Source: Microbulbifer hydrolyticus
GTDB taxonomy: Bacteria > Pseudomonadota > Gammaproteobacteria > Pseudomonadales > Cellvibrionaceae
Reading direction: 5' to 3'
NCBI RefSeq assembly: GCF_009931115.1
Contig: NZ_CP047491.1
Span: forward strand, 1 to 64,000
DNA: 64,000 nucleotides
A program made the position numbers and the translations under genes. Positions 21,785-30,240 of the stretch are shown piece after piece (the first letter of the stretch is position 1; every line of letters begins with the position of its first letter). The notes beneath the pieces were generated by a model. The model made no database searches. It saw nothing but the letters and a program-made list of their open reading frames with translations, and was not told the DNA's origin.

Positions 21785-24700
21785 TCAGTGCACCCAGTGG
21801 TGACGCTGCTGTTTCTCCTGAATGGCTTCGGCGGTGGGTGTGGGCATGGCGCTGACCGGCAGGCGTTCATGGAAGAATGCCAGTCGCTCGTCGCCGTTCA
21901 CCTCGTTCATGGTGGCCGCATCGAACACCTTGCCGTTGATCACCGTGTACGCCACCTTCTCGGACAGACGCAGGTTCTCCAGCGGGTTGCCGTCCACCAC
22001 GATGATGTCTGCCAGCTTGCCCGGCTCAAGACTGCCGAGGTCCTGGTCCATGCCCAGGTAGCGGGCACCGTCGATGGTGCCTGCGCGGAAAGCTTCCCAG
22101 GGAGTGAAACCGCCCTGCTCCATCATCCACATTTCCCAGTGGGCGCCGAGGCCCTCGCGCTGGCCGTGTGCACCGATGTGCACGGTGACGCCTTTATCGC
22201 GCAATTGCTTGGCGTGATGGGCCACATCCACGTGGTTGTAGTGATGATCCGGCGCGGTGGGGCGACGGATGGAGCGCGGATTGACGATAAAGTCCGGAGT
22301 AAAGCTGGTCAGGCGCTCGTTTTTCCACACTTCGGTGCGGTCGTACCAGTAGTACTCGCCGGAAAGGCCGCCGTAGGCCACCACGAAGGTCGGGGTGTAG
22401 CCGACACTGGTCTGGCCCCACATCTGCTCGACATCGGAGTAGATGTTGGCGATGGGCAGTGAGTGTTCGACACCGGTGTGGCCGTCCACAATCATGTTCA
22501 TGTTGTGCTGGTACTTGCCGCCGCCTTCCGGCACCACCATCATGCCGAGCTTGCGACCGGCTTCCAATACCTGCTGGCGCTGCTCCCTTCTGGGCTGGTT
22601 GTAGCTCTTCACGGAAATGGCACCCATCTCCTTCAGGCGGCCAACGTGGAACTCCGCATCTTCGAGGCTGTTGATCTTGGCGCGGTAGCCGGGTCCCTTG
22701 GCACCGTACAGAATGGTACCGGTGGAGAAGATGCGCGGGCCGTTGATGATGTCGGCCTTCTGCATTTCTGCCGCGGAAAAAATCTCGCTGCTGTCGTTGG
22801 ATGGATCGTGAATGGTGGTCACGCCAAACGCGAGGCTCGAATACAGGTTCCAGTTCTGTTGCGGGATGATTTCCTCGCGACCCTGTGCACCGTGTGCGTG
22901 AGCATCCACCAGGCCCGGCAGGACGGTCTTGCCGGTGACGTCGATACGCTGCGTACCGGCCGGGATTTCCACCTCACTGGGCGCACCCACGGCGACAATA
23001 CGGTTGCCGCGGAATAGCACCACACCATTGTCGATGACTTCCTGTGACGTTTCCGCATCGCGCATGGTGACCACGGTACCACCGGTGAGGGCGACCAGCT
23101 TGTTGCTGTTGGCGAATGGCTGCTTGAAGCTGAGGTCGATGCCGTCGCTCACCGGTGCCGGCATCTGTTCCGGGGCGCCGGCGATGAAATCGAAGGCGTC
23201 TTTCAGTTCACGCTCATACAGCTTCGGGCCATGTGCCCAGCCAAGGGTCTGGCTGTCGGCGGACCAGTGCAGGTTCTCGCCGGCGCGCGCAGACACCTGG
23301 GTGACCTTCACCGCAGTTGCGTTGGGCCCGATGGATTCGGATTTGCCGGTGTGCATAAACGGTGCGGCGTAGGCTTTGAAGTCCTGGGTAAATGCAACCC
23401 AGCGGCTGTCCGGGGACAGGCGGAACGAGGTGATCTCCGCTCCATGCAGGTGCTCGCGCTCGTCTTTGCCGTTGGCATCGACACTCTTGAATACACGTTT
23501 GCCGCCGTCACCGTAGACGTACTCGGAAAAGTAAATACGGTCACTGTCGGCGCCGAAGTGCGGCTCATAACCGGACTTGCTGATACGGCGCTGCCAGTCG
23601 CCGTCCGCGTCTGCCAGATAGATGCCCGGTTCGAGCGAATATTCCGGGCTCAGCAGGTAACCTCCGGTGAAGCGGCGGAAGGCTACGGTCTCGCCGTCCG
23701 GGGAGAAACTGGGCTCTACATACAGGCCGGGTTCGCTGGTGATGGTATCCCCGCGGCCGTTGCGGGCGGAAACCACGCGTACCTGGCCAAGCGCTTCGTC
23801 ATCCCAGGTGACGTAGGTGATCTGCTTGCCATCGCGCGACCAGCTCGGGTAGAACTCGAAGTGTTCGTCCTGGCGGGTCAGTCGGCGACGTTCGCCGCTG
23901 TCGACGTCCTGAATGTAGATTTTGCCCAGGGCCTGGAATGCGATCTGCTCGCCATTCGGAGATTTTTGCGCCCAGCGGATCATCTTCACATCGAACTGTT
24001 CCGGGGCCACATCTACCGGGAAGCGCACCGCATCGGCCACCTTCTTGTCGGTCTTGATATGGGCAACAATTTCCCGCGCACCCTGATCCTGGCTGCTGCC
24101 ATCGGCATTGATGCGCAGGAACTTGCCGCCGCTCCACACGATCACCGATTGGCTGTCCGGCATCCAGTCGTACTGTACGTAGTTGCCGTGGGAGCCGAAG
24201 GTTTCCTGCAGGTCCCGCTCGAGTCCGGAATAGATCGGTGTTTCCAGGCCACTTTTCAGATCCTTGACGAACAGCGAGGTCTGGTCGTCCTGGCGGCGGA
24301 TAAAGGCCAGCATCTCTCCGTCCGGCGAAGGTACCGGGGCGATGGAGCCGCCGGGGCCAGAGACGAAGGTCTCTTCTTTGCCGTCCTGCAGGTCGTAGCG
24401 GTTGATCGCAAAGATCTGCTGGGTGGAATTCTTGTTGTACTCCCATACCGTGCCAGGAGTAGTGTCGATGGCGTAATAGATGTAGCGACCGTCCGGGGAG
24501 AAGACCGCGTCGGAAATATTCTTCTGCGCAATGTCGCCGCCGATGCGGGCCTTGATCTGGCGCCCTTCACCGCCGCCGTAGTGGTACATCCAGATTTCCC
24601 CGGCGGGAAGGCTGCGGCCACTCATAAAGCCTTTGCGCGCTACCAGGTACTGGCCGTCCGGGCTGAAATTGGGGGCGTGTACCAGGTTTTCCTTCTCGGT

Positions 24701-25111
24701 GGTCAATTGGCGCAGGTTGCCGCCATTGCGGTCCATAATCCAGATATTGTCCGCGCCATCTCGGTCGCTCACGAAGACAACGGATTTGCCATCCGGGCTG
24801 AATCGCGGCTGGGTGTTCCACGCGATCTCGCTGGTAATCGCCCTGGCTTCGCCGCCGTCCACCGGCATTTCATAGATATCGCCCAGCATGTCGAAAATGA
24901 TGGTTTTGCCATCGGGGCTGATATCCAGGTTGCTCCAGGTTGTCTCCCGGGTATCCAGGGGGATGGATTTGAACTCGTAGGGCGGCTTGTTTACGTCCCA
25001 CTTGTCCGCTTCCTTGGCGTCTTCCGCCTGCGCGGCGAAGGGCAGTGTCAGTGCGAAGCCCGCGCTGCCGATCAGGCGCGCGAGTTTGCTGACTTTGGTT
25101 TTTATCATCAT
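21785..25111 (-). CDS. Exported TolB-like beta-propeller / amidohydrolase fusion protein
   Basis: A 1108-residue periplasmic or secreted protein with a signal peptide (residues 1 to about 29, ending FAAQA). Residues about 55-660 contain repeated SPDGK/SPDGQ/SPDGR motifs, the WD40-like (PD40) propeller blades of TolB and prolyl-oligopeptidase relatives. Residues about 690-1090 form a metal-dependent amidohydrolase: VLPGLVDAHAHG with H738 and H740, GHTGVEH, HIGAHG and AGTIDGARYLGMD, ending LGSLEPGKLADIIVVDGNPL. Such fusions are common in marine and Xanthomonas-type bacteria and may process peptides or imidopeptides. The gene stands alone, convergent with the metallopeptidase operon. The exact substrate cannot be read from sequence. 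Confidence 0.9.
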   Translation of the reverse strand: MMIKTKVSKLARLIGSAGFALTLPFAAQAEDAKEADKWDVNKPPYEFKSIPLDTRETTWSNLDISPDGKTIIFDMLGDIYEMPVDGGEARAITSEIAWNTQPRFSPDGKSVVFVSDRDGADNIWIMDRNGGNLRQLTTEKENLVHAPNFSPDGQYLVARKGFMSGRSLPAGEIWMYHYGGGEGRQIKARIGGDIAQKNISDAVFSPDGRYIYYAIDTTPGTVWEYNKNSTQQIFAINRYDLQDGKEETFVSGPGGSIAPVPSPDGEMLAFIRRQDDQTSLFVKDLKSGLETPIYSGLERDLQETFGSHGNYVQYDWMPDSQSVIVWSGGKFLRINADGSSQDQGAREIVAHIKTDKKVADAVRFPVDVAPEQFDVKMIRWAQKSPNGEQIAFQALGKIYIQDVDSGERRRLTRQDEHFEFYPSWSRDGKQITYVTWDDEALGQVRVVSARNGRGDTITSEPGLYVEPSFSPDGETVAFRRFTGGYLLSPEYSLEPGIYLADADGDWQRRISKSGYEPHFGADSDRIYFSEYVYGDGGKRVFKSVDANGKDEREHLHGAEITSFRLSPDSRWVAFTQDFKAYAAPFMHTGKSESIGPNATAVKVTQVSARAGENLHWSADSQTLGWAHGPKLYERELKDAFDFIAGAPEQMPAPVSDGIDLSFKQPFANSNKLVALTGGTVVTMRDAETSQEVIDNGVVLFRGNRIVAVGAPSEVEIPAGTQRIDVTGKTVLPGLVDAHAHGAQGREEIIPQQNWNLYSSLAFGVTTIHDPSNDSSEIFSAAEMQKADIINGPRIFSTGTILYGAKGPGYRAKINSLEDAEFHVGRLKEMGAISVKSYNQPRREQRQQVLEAGRKLGMMVVPEGGGKYQHNMNMIVDGHTGVEHSLPIANIYSDVEQMWGQTSVGYTPTFVVAYGGLSGEYYWYDRTEVWKNERLTSFTPDFIVNPRSIRRPTAPDHHYNHVDVAHHAKQLRDKGVTVHIGAHGQREGLGAHWEMWMMEQGGFTPWEAFRAGTIDGARYLGMDQDLGSLEPGKLADIIVVDGNPLENLRLSEKVAYTVINGKVFDAATMNEVNGDERLAFFHERLPVSAMPTPTAEAIQEKQQRHHWVH

Positions 25112-25394
25112 TGGCTCCCGGGTTACTGGAGATTGGGTGTTAAGCCGACCGCGCCCGGATACAGCGTGGCCGTTCAGGGAAATAATCCGGTCAAATTACT
25201 GGAAAGTAACCAAAAGGCAATAAAACTGCGCCGAATGGCAGAAAGTTCGGGATATGGCGGGGATGCGGGACAATCACCCGTGCAGGAATAGCCCCACACG
25301 CAAAGTATCCACACACAAAGTACGGCTTTGGCCAGGTTTGCAGTTCGGCGGGGGTCTAGACTTGCTGCTATCGTCGGCGGTTGGGCCTTGGCAT

Positions 25395-26207
25395 ATGAGC
25401 CATAAAAAGCATTCGGGAGCGGAGTCAGATCGCCCCAAAAGTGACAGTGAAATCCTGCAGGAGCAGATGCAGGATAGCCTGCACGAATATCGCCGCAACA
25501 ACCACTCCCTGTTTCTGTCCTCGCTCGCGGCAGGCCTGGAAATCGGTTTCAGCCTGTTTCTGATGGCGGCTTTCTACAGCCATTTCAGTGCCGAAAATGA
25601 CCAGCGCACGATGTATATGCTGATGGCGCTCAGCTATCCCATCGGTTTTATGCTGGTGATCATCGGCCGTTCCGACCTGTTTACCGAACACACGACCCTG
25701 GCGATATTGCCGGTGCTAAGCGGCAGGCAAAAAATACCGGGCCTGATGCGGGTGTGGGCGCTGATATACAGCGGGAATATGTTGGGGGCGCTGCTTTTCA
25801 GCATCCTGTTTGTGCAATTTGTCGATATGACCGACCGTCTCGATGGCGGTGTTTTCGCGTACTACGCGAAAAAATTGCTTGGTGACAACATTAGCGGACA
25901 GTTTGTGGGCGCTATTTTTGCCGGTTGGCTGATGGGGCTGCTGGGCTGGATGGTGGCCTCGTCCGCCGAAACGATCAGCCGCATGGCCGTGATAGCCCTG
26001 ATTACGTTTGTCATTGGCCTCGGCGGGCTCGCGCACTGCATTGCCGGCGCCGTTGGTATCTTTTGCGCACTGCTGAGTGAGAGTTCGGGGATCTCCTATG
26101 TGAATGGCCTGCTTTTTCTCATCGTAGCCACCATCGGGAACACCATCGGCGGTTCGATTTTTGTGGGCTTCGTCAAATACAGCTATGTGGCCACTGGTCA
26201 CGATTGA
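25395..26207 (+). CDS. Formate/nitrite transporter (FNT) family protein, YfdC-like
   Basis: An integral membrane protein of 270 residues with about six membrane helices, related to FocA/NirC channels. The hydrophilic N-terminus (MSHKKHSGAESDRPKSDSEILQEQM) and the SHFSAENDQRTMYMLMALSYPIGF region resemble the YfdC-type branch, in which anion specificity is unclear. Recognisable pieces are GRSDLFTEHT and GLAHCIAGAVGIF. The start at 25395 is chosen over an upstream open stretch because it removes about 47 non-family residues. It is a single gene between two divergent or unrelated units. Confidence 0.8.
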   Translation: MSHKKHSGAESDRPKSDSEILQEQMQDSLHEYRRNNHSLFLSSLAAGLEIGFSLFLMAAFYSHFSAENDQRTMYMLMALSYPIGFMLVIIGRSDLFTEHTTLAILPVLSGRQKIPGLMRVWALIYSGNMLGALLFSILFVQFVDMTDRLDGGVFAYYAKKLLGDNISGQFVGAIFAGWLMGLLGWMVASSAETISRMAVIALITFVIGLGGLAHCIAGAVGIFCALLSESSGISYVNGLLFLIVATIGNTIGGSIFVGFVKYSYVATGHD

Positions 26208-26300
26208 AGTATTCTTCGTCAGGTTTTGACTGCGGGTTGAGATTTGTAGCCCGGCCGCTCACAATTGCCGCCGATTTTTACTCAGTGAACTGGAATTACC

Positions 26301-27671
26301 ATGACCATCGATGTCGTCATCCTCGCCGCCGGCAAAGGCACCCGCATGCGCTCTGACCTGCCAAAAGTCCTGCATCCGATCGGCGGTGTGCCCATGCTCG
26401 GTCGGGTGATAGATGCGGCCCAAGCACTGGGGGGTAACGGTGACGTGCAGACCACCGTGGTGATTGGTCATGGCGCCGAACTGGTGCGTGAGCGCTTTGC
26501 CAGTAGCGGCGTGCAGTTTGTGGAGCAGACCGAGCAGCTGGGTACCGGCCACGCGGTGGCGCAGGCGATCCCGAACTTCCGCGAGGGCGCCACCGTGCTG
26601 GTGCTCTACGGCGACGTGCCGCTGGTGAAAACTGCCACCTTGCAGAGCCTGCTGAAAGCCTCCGCAAGTGGCCCGGCCCTGCTGTCGGTGGTGATGGATG
26701 ACCCCTCTGGTTATGGGCGCATCGTGCGCGACGGTGCTGGTCAGGTGCAGGCCATCGTCGAGCAGAAAGACGCCGACGCCGAGACCCTGAAGGTCACCGA
26801 GATCAACACCGGTATCCTCGCCGCCCCCGCCAACCTGCTGACCCAATGGCTGCCGGAACTCTCCAGCGACAACGCCCAGGGTGAGTACTACCTTACCGAC
26901 GTGATCGCGCGCTCGGTCAGCGAGAACATCGCAGTTACCGGCGTGATCGCCGACGATCCCAATGAAGTGGCCGGCGTAAACAGCCGTGCACAACAGGCGG
27001 AGCTGGAGCGCGCGCTGCAGGCTGACACCGCCAGCGCCCTGATGGCCGCCGGCGTCACCCTGCTGGATCCGGTGCGCATCGACGTGCGCGGTTCCCTCAT
27101 CTGCGGCAGCGATGTGTCCATCGACATCAACTGCATCTTTGAAGGCCAGGTCAGCCTCGGTGACAAGGTCCAGGTCGGCCCCAACTGCCTGCTGAAAAAC
27201 TGCCAGCTGGCCGCCGGTACCGTCGTAGAGGCCAATACCATTATCGAAGACGCCGTGGTGGGTGAGGCCTGCACCATCGGCCCCTTCGCCCGCCTGCGCC
27301 CGGGTACCGAACTGGCCAATGGCGCCAAAGTTGGTAACTTCGTCGAGACCAAGAAAGCGAAGATCGGCCTCGGCAGCAAGGTGAATCACCTGTCCTATAT
27401 CGGTGATGCGGAAGTCGGCGAAGGCGTCAATATTGGCGCCGGCACCATCACCTGTAACTACGATGGCGTGAACAAGTCCAAAACCGTCATCGGCAATGGC
27501 GCCTTTATTGGCTCCAACTCCGCCCTGGTGGCCCCGGTAGAAATCGGCGCCGGCGCGACCATCGGTGCCGGCTCCACCATTACTCGCGAAGTGAGTGCTG
27601 ACGAACTGGCAGTAGCCCGTGGCAAACAGCGCAATATCGGTGGTTGGCAGCGGCCTACGAAAAAGTCCTGA
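26301..27671 (+). CDS. glmU: Bifunctional GlmU: UDP-GlcNAc pyrophosphorylase / GlcN-1-P acetyltransferase
   Basis: Makes UDP-N-acetylglucosamine for peptidoglycan and LPS from glucosamine-1-phosphate, acetyl-CoA and UTP. It has 456 residues, the same length as E. coli. The N-terminal pyrophosphorylase domain begins with the nucleotide-binding LAAGKGTRMRSDLPKVLH. The C-terminal left-handed beta-helix contains the hexapeptide repeats and GEGVNIGAGTITCNYDG. In Pseudomonas glmU follows atpC directly, but here four genes and a transporter are inserted. Confidence 0.98.
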   Translation: MTIDVVILAAGKGTRMRSDLPKVLHPIGGVPMLGRVIDAAQALGGNGDVQTTVVIGHGAELVRERFASSGVQFVEQTEQLGTGHAVAQAIPNFREGATVLVLYGDVPLVKTATLQSLLKASASGPALLSVVMDDPSGYGRIVRDGAGQVQAIVEQKDADAETLKVTEINTGILAAPANLLTQWLPELSSDNAQGEYYLTDVIARSVSENIAVTGVIADDPNEVAGVNSRAQQAELERALQADTASALMAAGVTLLDPVRIDVRGSLICGSDVSIDINCIFEGQVSLGDKVQVGPNCLLKNCQLAAGTVVEANTIIEDAVVGEACTIGPFARLRPGTELANGAKVGNFVETKKAKIGLGSKVNHLSYIGDAEVGEGVNIGAGTITCNYDGVNKSKTVIGNGAFIGSNSALVAPVEIGAGATIGAGSTITREVSADELAVARGKQRNIGGWQRPTKKS

Positions 27672-27722
27672 GCTCCGTGGCCCGGATGCTCTGAAGCTGA
27701 CCCGGTGGCGGTGGATCACTGG

Positions 27723-27807
27723 GTGCGGTTTTTCAGGACCGCTGTGAACCCATCCCTGGGCGCTGCGGCGCAAACATCCTGTTTGCGACGCTCCTGAAAA
27801 GCCGCAC
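27723..27807 (+). repeat. Structured dispersed repeat, copy 1
   Basis: An outer stem of 16 bases (27723-27738 with 27792-27807, one G:T) encloses two hairpins: CCCA-TCCC-TGGG (27749-27760) and an 8-bp stem with a TCC loop (27769-27787). Before the first hairpin is the sequence CCGCTGTGAA (27739-27748), and between the hairpins CGCTGCGG. Copy 2 (27900-27993, inverted) and copy 3 (59347-59415) share the layout but have different stem sequences, each still paired. Confidence 0.75.
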
Positions 27808-27899
27808 CCCGCACTCCACCTTCATCCAAACCCAAAGTACTTCGTAAGGACTTTCTTGGTCAGCTAACAAAGCGTATGCCTTGAAGCGAAGGTAAAGCG

Positions 27900-27993
27900 C
27901 CGGGTATGGGGTTTCGGAAGCGTCAGCGACAGGGATGTCGCTGACGCAGCGTACAGGGATGTATTCACAGCGGTTCCGAAACCCCATACCCGG
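27900..27993 (-). repeat. Structured dispersed repeat, copy 2 (inverted)
   Basis: A perfect 20-bp outer stem (27900-27919 with 27974-27993) encloses a 12-bp perfect hairpin (27920-27947, loop GGGA on this strand) and a 4-bp hairpin TACA-GGGA-TGTA (27952-27963). Read on the minus strand it begins CCGCTGTGAA and has TCCC in both loops, as in copy 1. It lies 92 bases from copy 1 in the same intergenic gap but in opposite orientation. Confidence 0.8.
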
Positions 27994-28096
27994 TGATTTG
28001 CCGCCACTGAACCAAGATAAAACGGACCCCATAACTTCCCGCCACCAAAGAACCCCCAACTACAATAAAAGCATCGGAATCCAAGGAACCTAGCCG

Positions 28097-29206
28097 ATGC
28101 ACAAACCCCGCCTGCAGCTCCAGACTTCCTTCGATATCGCCCATCTCCAGTTCCTGGACAAACAGGGGCAGGCGACACAGCCGCTGCCCGACTTTGCCAC
28201 CCCCGACTGGCTCACCTACTGCCTCCGCCAGATGCAACTGGCCCGGATGGTGGACGATCGCGCGGTCAAACTGCAGCGTACCGGCCGCCTCGGCACCTAC
28301 CCCTCCACCCTCGGCCAGGAAGCCATCGGCATCGCCACCGGCAACGCCCTGATGGCGGAAGACATCTACTGTCCTTACTACCGGGAAACCGGCGCGTTCC
28401 TTGAGCGCGGCGTACTTATCGAAGAAATTCTCGCCAACTGGGGCGGCGACGAACGCGGGCAGAACTTCCAGCACCCGCGCAAGGATCTGCCCATCTGTGT
28501 TCCCATCGCCACCCAGATGCTGCACGCTGCCGGCGTTGCCTTTGCGCTCAAATACCGCCACCAGCAGAGCAACCAGCCGCTGCAGGTGGCCGTCGCCAGC
28601 TCCGGCGAGGGCGCGACTTCCAAGGGTGATTTCTACGAGGCCATGAACCTCGCCGGGGTGTGGAAGCTGCCAATGGTGTTTGTGGTAAACAACAACCAGT
28701 GGGCCATCTCGGTGTCACGAATAGCCCAGACCGCCACGCAGACCATCGCTCAGAAAGCCATCGCCGCCGGCATCCCGGCGCTGCAGGTGGACGGCAACGA
28801 TATTGTCGCCGTGGCGTGGGCGGTGCGCGACGCTATGCAGCGGGCGCGGAGCGGGGAGGGCCCGGCACTGATCGAGGCGCTCAGCTACCGCCTGTGCGAC
28901 CACACCACCGCCGACGACGCCAGCCGCTACCGCAGTGCCCAAGAGCTGGAGCAGGCGTGGCAGTGGGAGCCGATAAAGCGCCTGGATTCCTATCTGCGCG
29001 CACAAGACCTGTGGAGTGACGCCAAACAGCAGGATATGGAGCGGGAGCTGGCGCAGGTTATGGAATCGGCGTTGAACAACTGGGAATCCCGCACCCCAGA
29101 ACCGGCCACGGCGATCTTCGATCACCTTTATGCCCAGCTGCCGGCCGCGTTCTACGAACAGTATGACCAGTTGCGGGACGAGCAGGCGGGGGCAGAACGC
29201 GAATGA
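28097..29206 (+). CDS. 2-oxoacid (pyruvate or branched-chain) dehydrogenase E1 component, alpha subunit
   Basis: The thiamine-diphosphate-dependent decarboxylase half of a heterotetrameric E1, 369 residues. The TPP/Mg motif is seen as SGEGATSKGDFYEAMNLAG followed by VVNNNQWAIS. The family segments RTGRLGTYPSTLGQEAIGIATG and YYRETGAFLERG are present. The usual GDG at the motif start is SGEG here. The length and motifs fit both PdhA and bacterial branched-chain BkdA1 subunits, and the substrate is not decided by sequence. It overlaps E1 beta by 4 bases (ATGA), and E1 beta overlaps E2 the same way. Confidence 0.9.
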   Translation: MHKPRLQLQTSFDIAHLQFLDKQGQATQPLPDFATPDWLTYCLRQMQLARMVDDRAVKLQRTGRLGTYPSTLGQEAIGIATGNALMAEDIYCPYYRETGAFLERGVLIEEILANWGGDERGQNFQHPRKDLPICVPIATQMLHAAGVAFALKYRHQQSNQPLQVAVASSGEGATSKGDFYEAMNLAGVWKLPMVFVVNNNQWAISVSRIAQTATQTIAQKAIAAGIPALQVDGNDIVAVAWAVRDAMQRARSGEGPALIEALSYRLCDHTTADDASRYRSAQELEQAWQWEPIKRLDSYLRAQDLWSDAKQQDMERELAQVMESALNNWESRTPEPATAIFDHLYAQLPAAFYEQYDQLRDEQAGAERE

Positions 29207-30240
29207 GTGAGCAGGCGCAAACAGCGCAGGAACACAGGCCCATTACCCTGGTGGAAGCGGTCACCCAGGCGCTGGCCTATGCACTGAAAAACGACCCGGA
29301 AGTGGTGGTTTTCGGGCAGGATATTGGCGCGAACGGCGGCGTATTTCGGGCAACCGACGGGTTGCAGAAAACCTTCGGCGCTGACCGGGTACTGGATACG
29401 CCGCTGGCGGAAACCATGATTGCCGGCATCGCGGTGGGCATGGCTACCCAGGGTTTGAAGCCGGTGGCGGAGTTCCAGTTCATGGGGTTTATCTACCCCG
29501 GGCTCGACCATATCCTCAGCCACGCCGCGCGCATGCGCAACCGCACCCGCGGCCGTCTCAGTTGCCCGATTGTCTACCGCGCACCCTATGGTGGCGGTAT
29601 TCACGCGCCGGAGCACCACAGCGAGAGCACCGAGGCCCTGTTCGCGCATATTCCCGGTCTGCGTGTGGTGGTGCCCTCCTCCCCGGCGCGGGCCTACGGT
29701 CTGTTGCTGGCCGCCATTGCCGATCCCGATCCGGTACTGTTCCTGGAACCCAAACGTATTTACCGCGCCGCCAGACAACCGGTCCCCGACAACGGTGAAG
29801 CCCTGCCACTGGACAGCGCCTTTGTACTGCGCGAAGGCACTGATCTGACCCTGATTGCGTGGGGCGCCAGCGTAAAAGAAACCCTCGCAGCCGCCGACCT
29901 GCTGGCGTCACACGGCATCGAGGCCGAAGTCATCGACCCCGCCACGCTGAAGCCGCTGGATATCCACAGCATTATCGACTCCCTGGAGAAGACCCGCCGC
30001 TGCGTGGTGGTACACGAAGCCGCGCGCTTCGGCGGCCTGGGTGCGGAAATCGCCGCTCAGATCCAGGAATACGCTTTTGATCTGCTGGATGCGCCGGTAC
30101 AGCGTGTCACCGGGTATGACACGGTAATGCCCTACTACCAGCTGGAGAACACCTATCTGCCGGGCGTCGAGCGCATTTTGGCCGGTGCGCGCGCCGCGCT
30201 GGATTATGTCCGCGATCCCGGGCGGGAGGGCGGCCAATGA
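29203..30240 (+). CDS. 2-oxoacid dehydrogenase E1 component, beta subunit
   Basis: Beta subunit of the heterotetrameric E1, 345 residues. It shows the transketolase-type pyrimidine-binding region (DIGANGGVFRATDGLQ, PLAETMIAGIAVGMA, EFQFMGFI) and YRAPYGGGIHAPEHHSESTEA, then the C-terminal domain with LEKTRRCVVVHEA. It starts within the stop of the alpha gene and ends within the start of the E2 gene, so the three products are made in a coupled way. Confidence 0.93.
   Translation: MSEQAQTAQEHRPITLVEAVTQALAYALKNDPEVVVFGQDIGANGGVFRATDGLQKTFGADRVLDTPLAETMIAGIAVGMATQGLKPVAEFQFMGFIYPGLDHILSHAARMRNRTRGRLSCPIVYRAPYGGGIHAPEHHSESTEALFAHIPGLRVVVPSSPARAYGLLLAAIADPDPVLFLEPKRIYRAARQPVPDNGEALPLDSAFVLREGTDLTLIAWGASVKETLAAADLLASHGIEAEVIDPATLKPLDIHSIIDSLEKTRRCVVVHEAARFGGLGAEIAAQIQEYAFDLLDAPVQRVTGYDTVMPYYQLENTYLPGVERILAGARAALDYVRDPGREGGQ

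Noticed and set aside
23231..25291. 686-codon plus-strand open frame opposite the amidohydrolase gene
   Set aside because: It is a long antisense frame caused by high GC; it has no family motifs, while the minus-strand frame encodes a complete two-domain protein.
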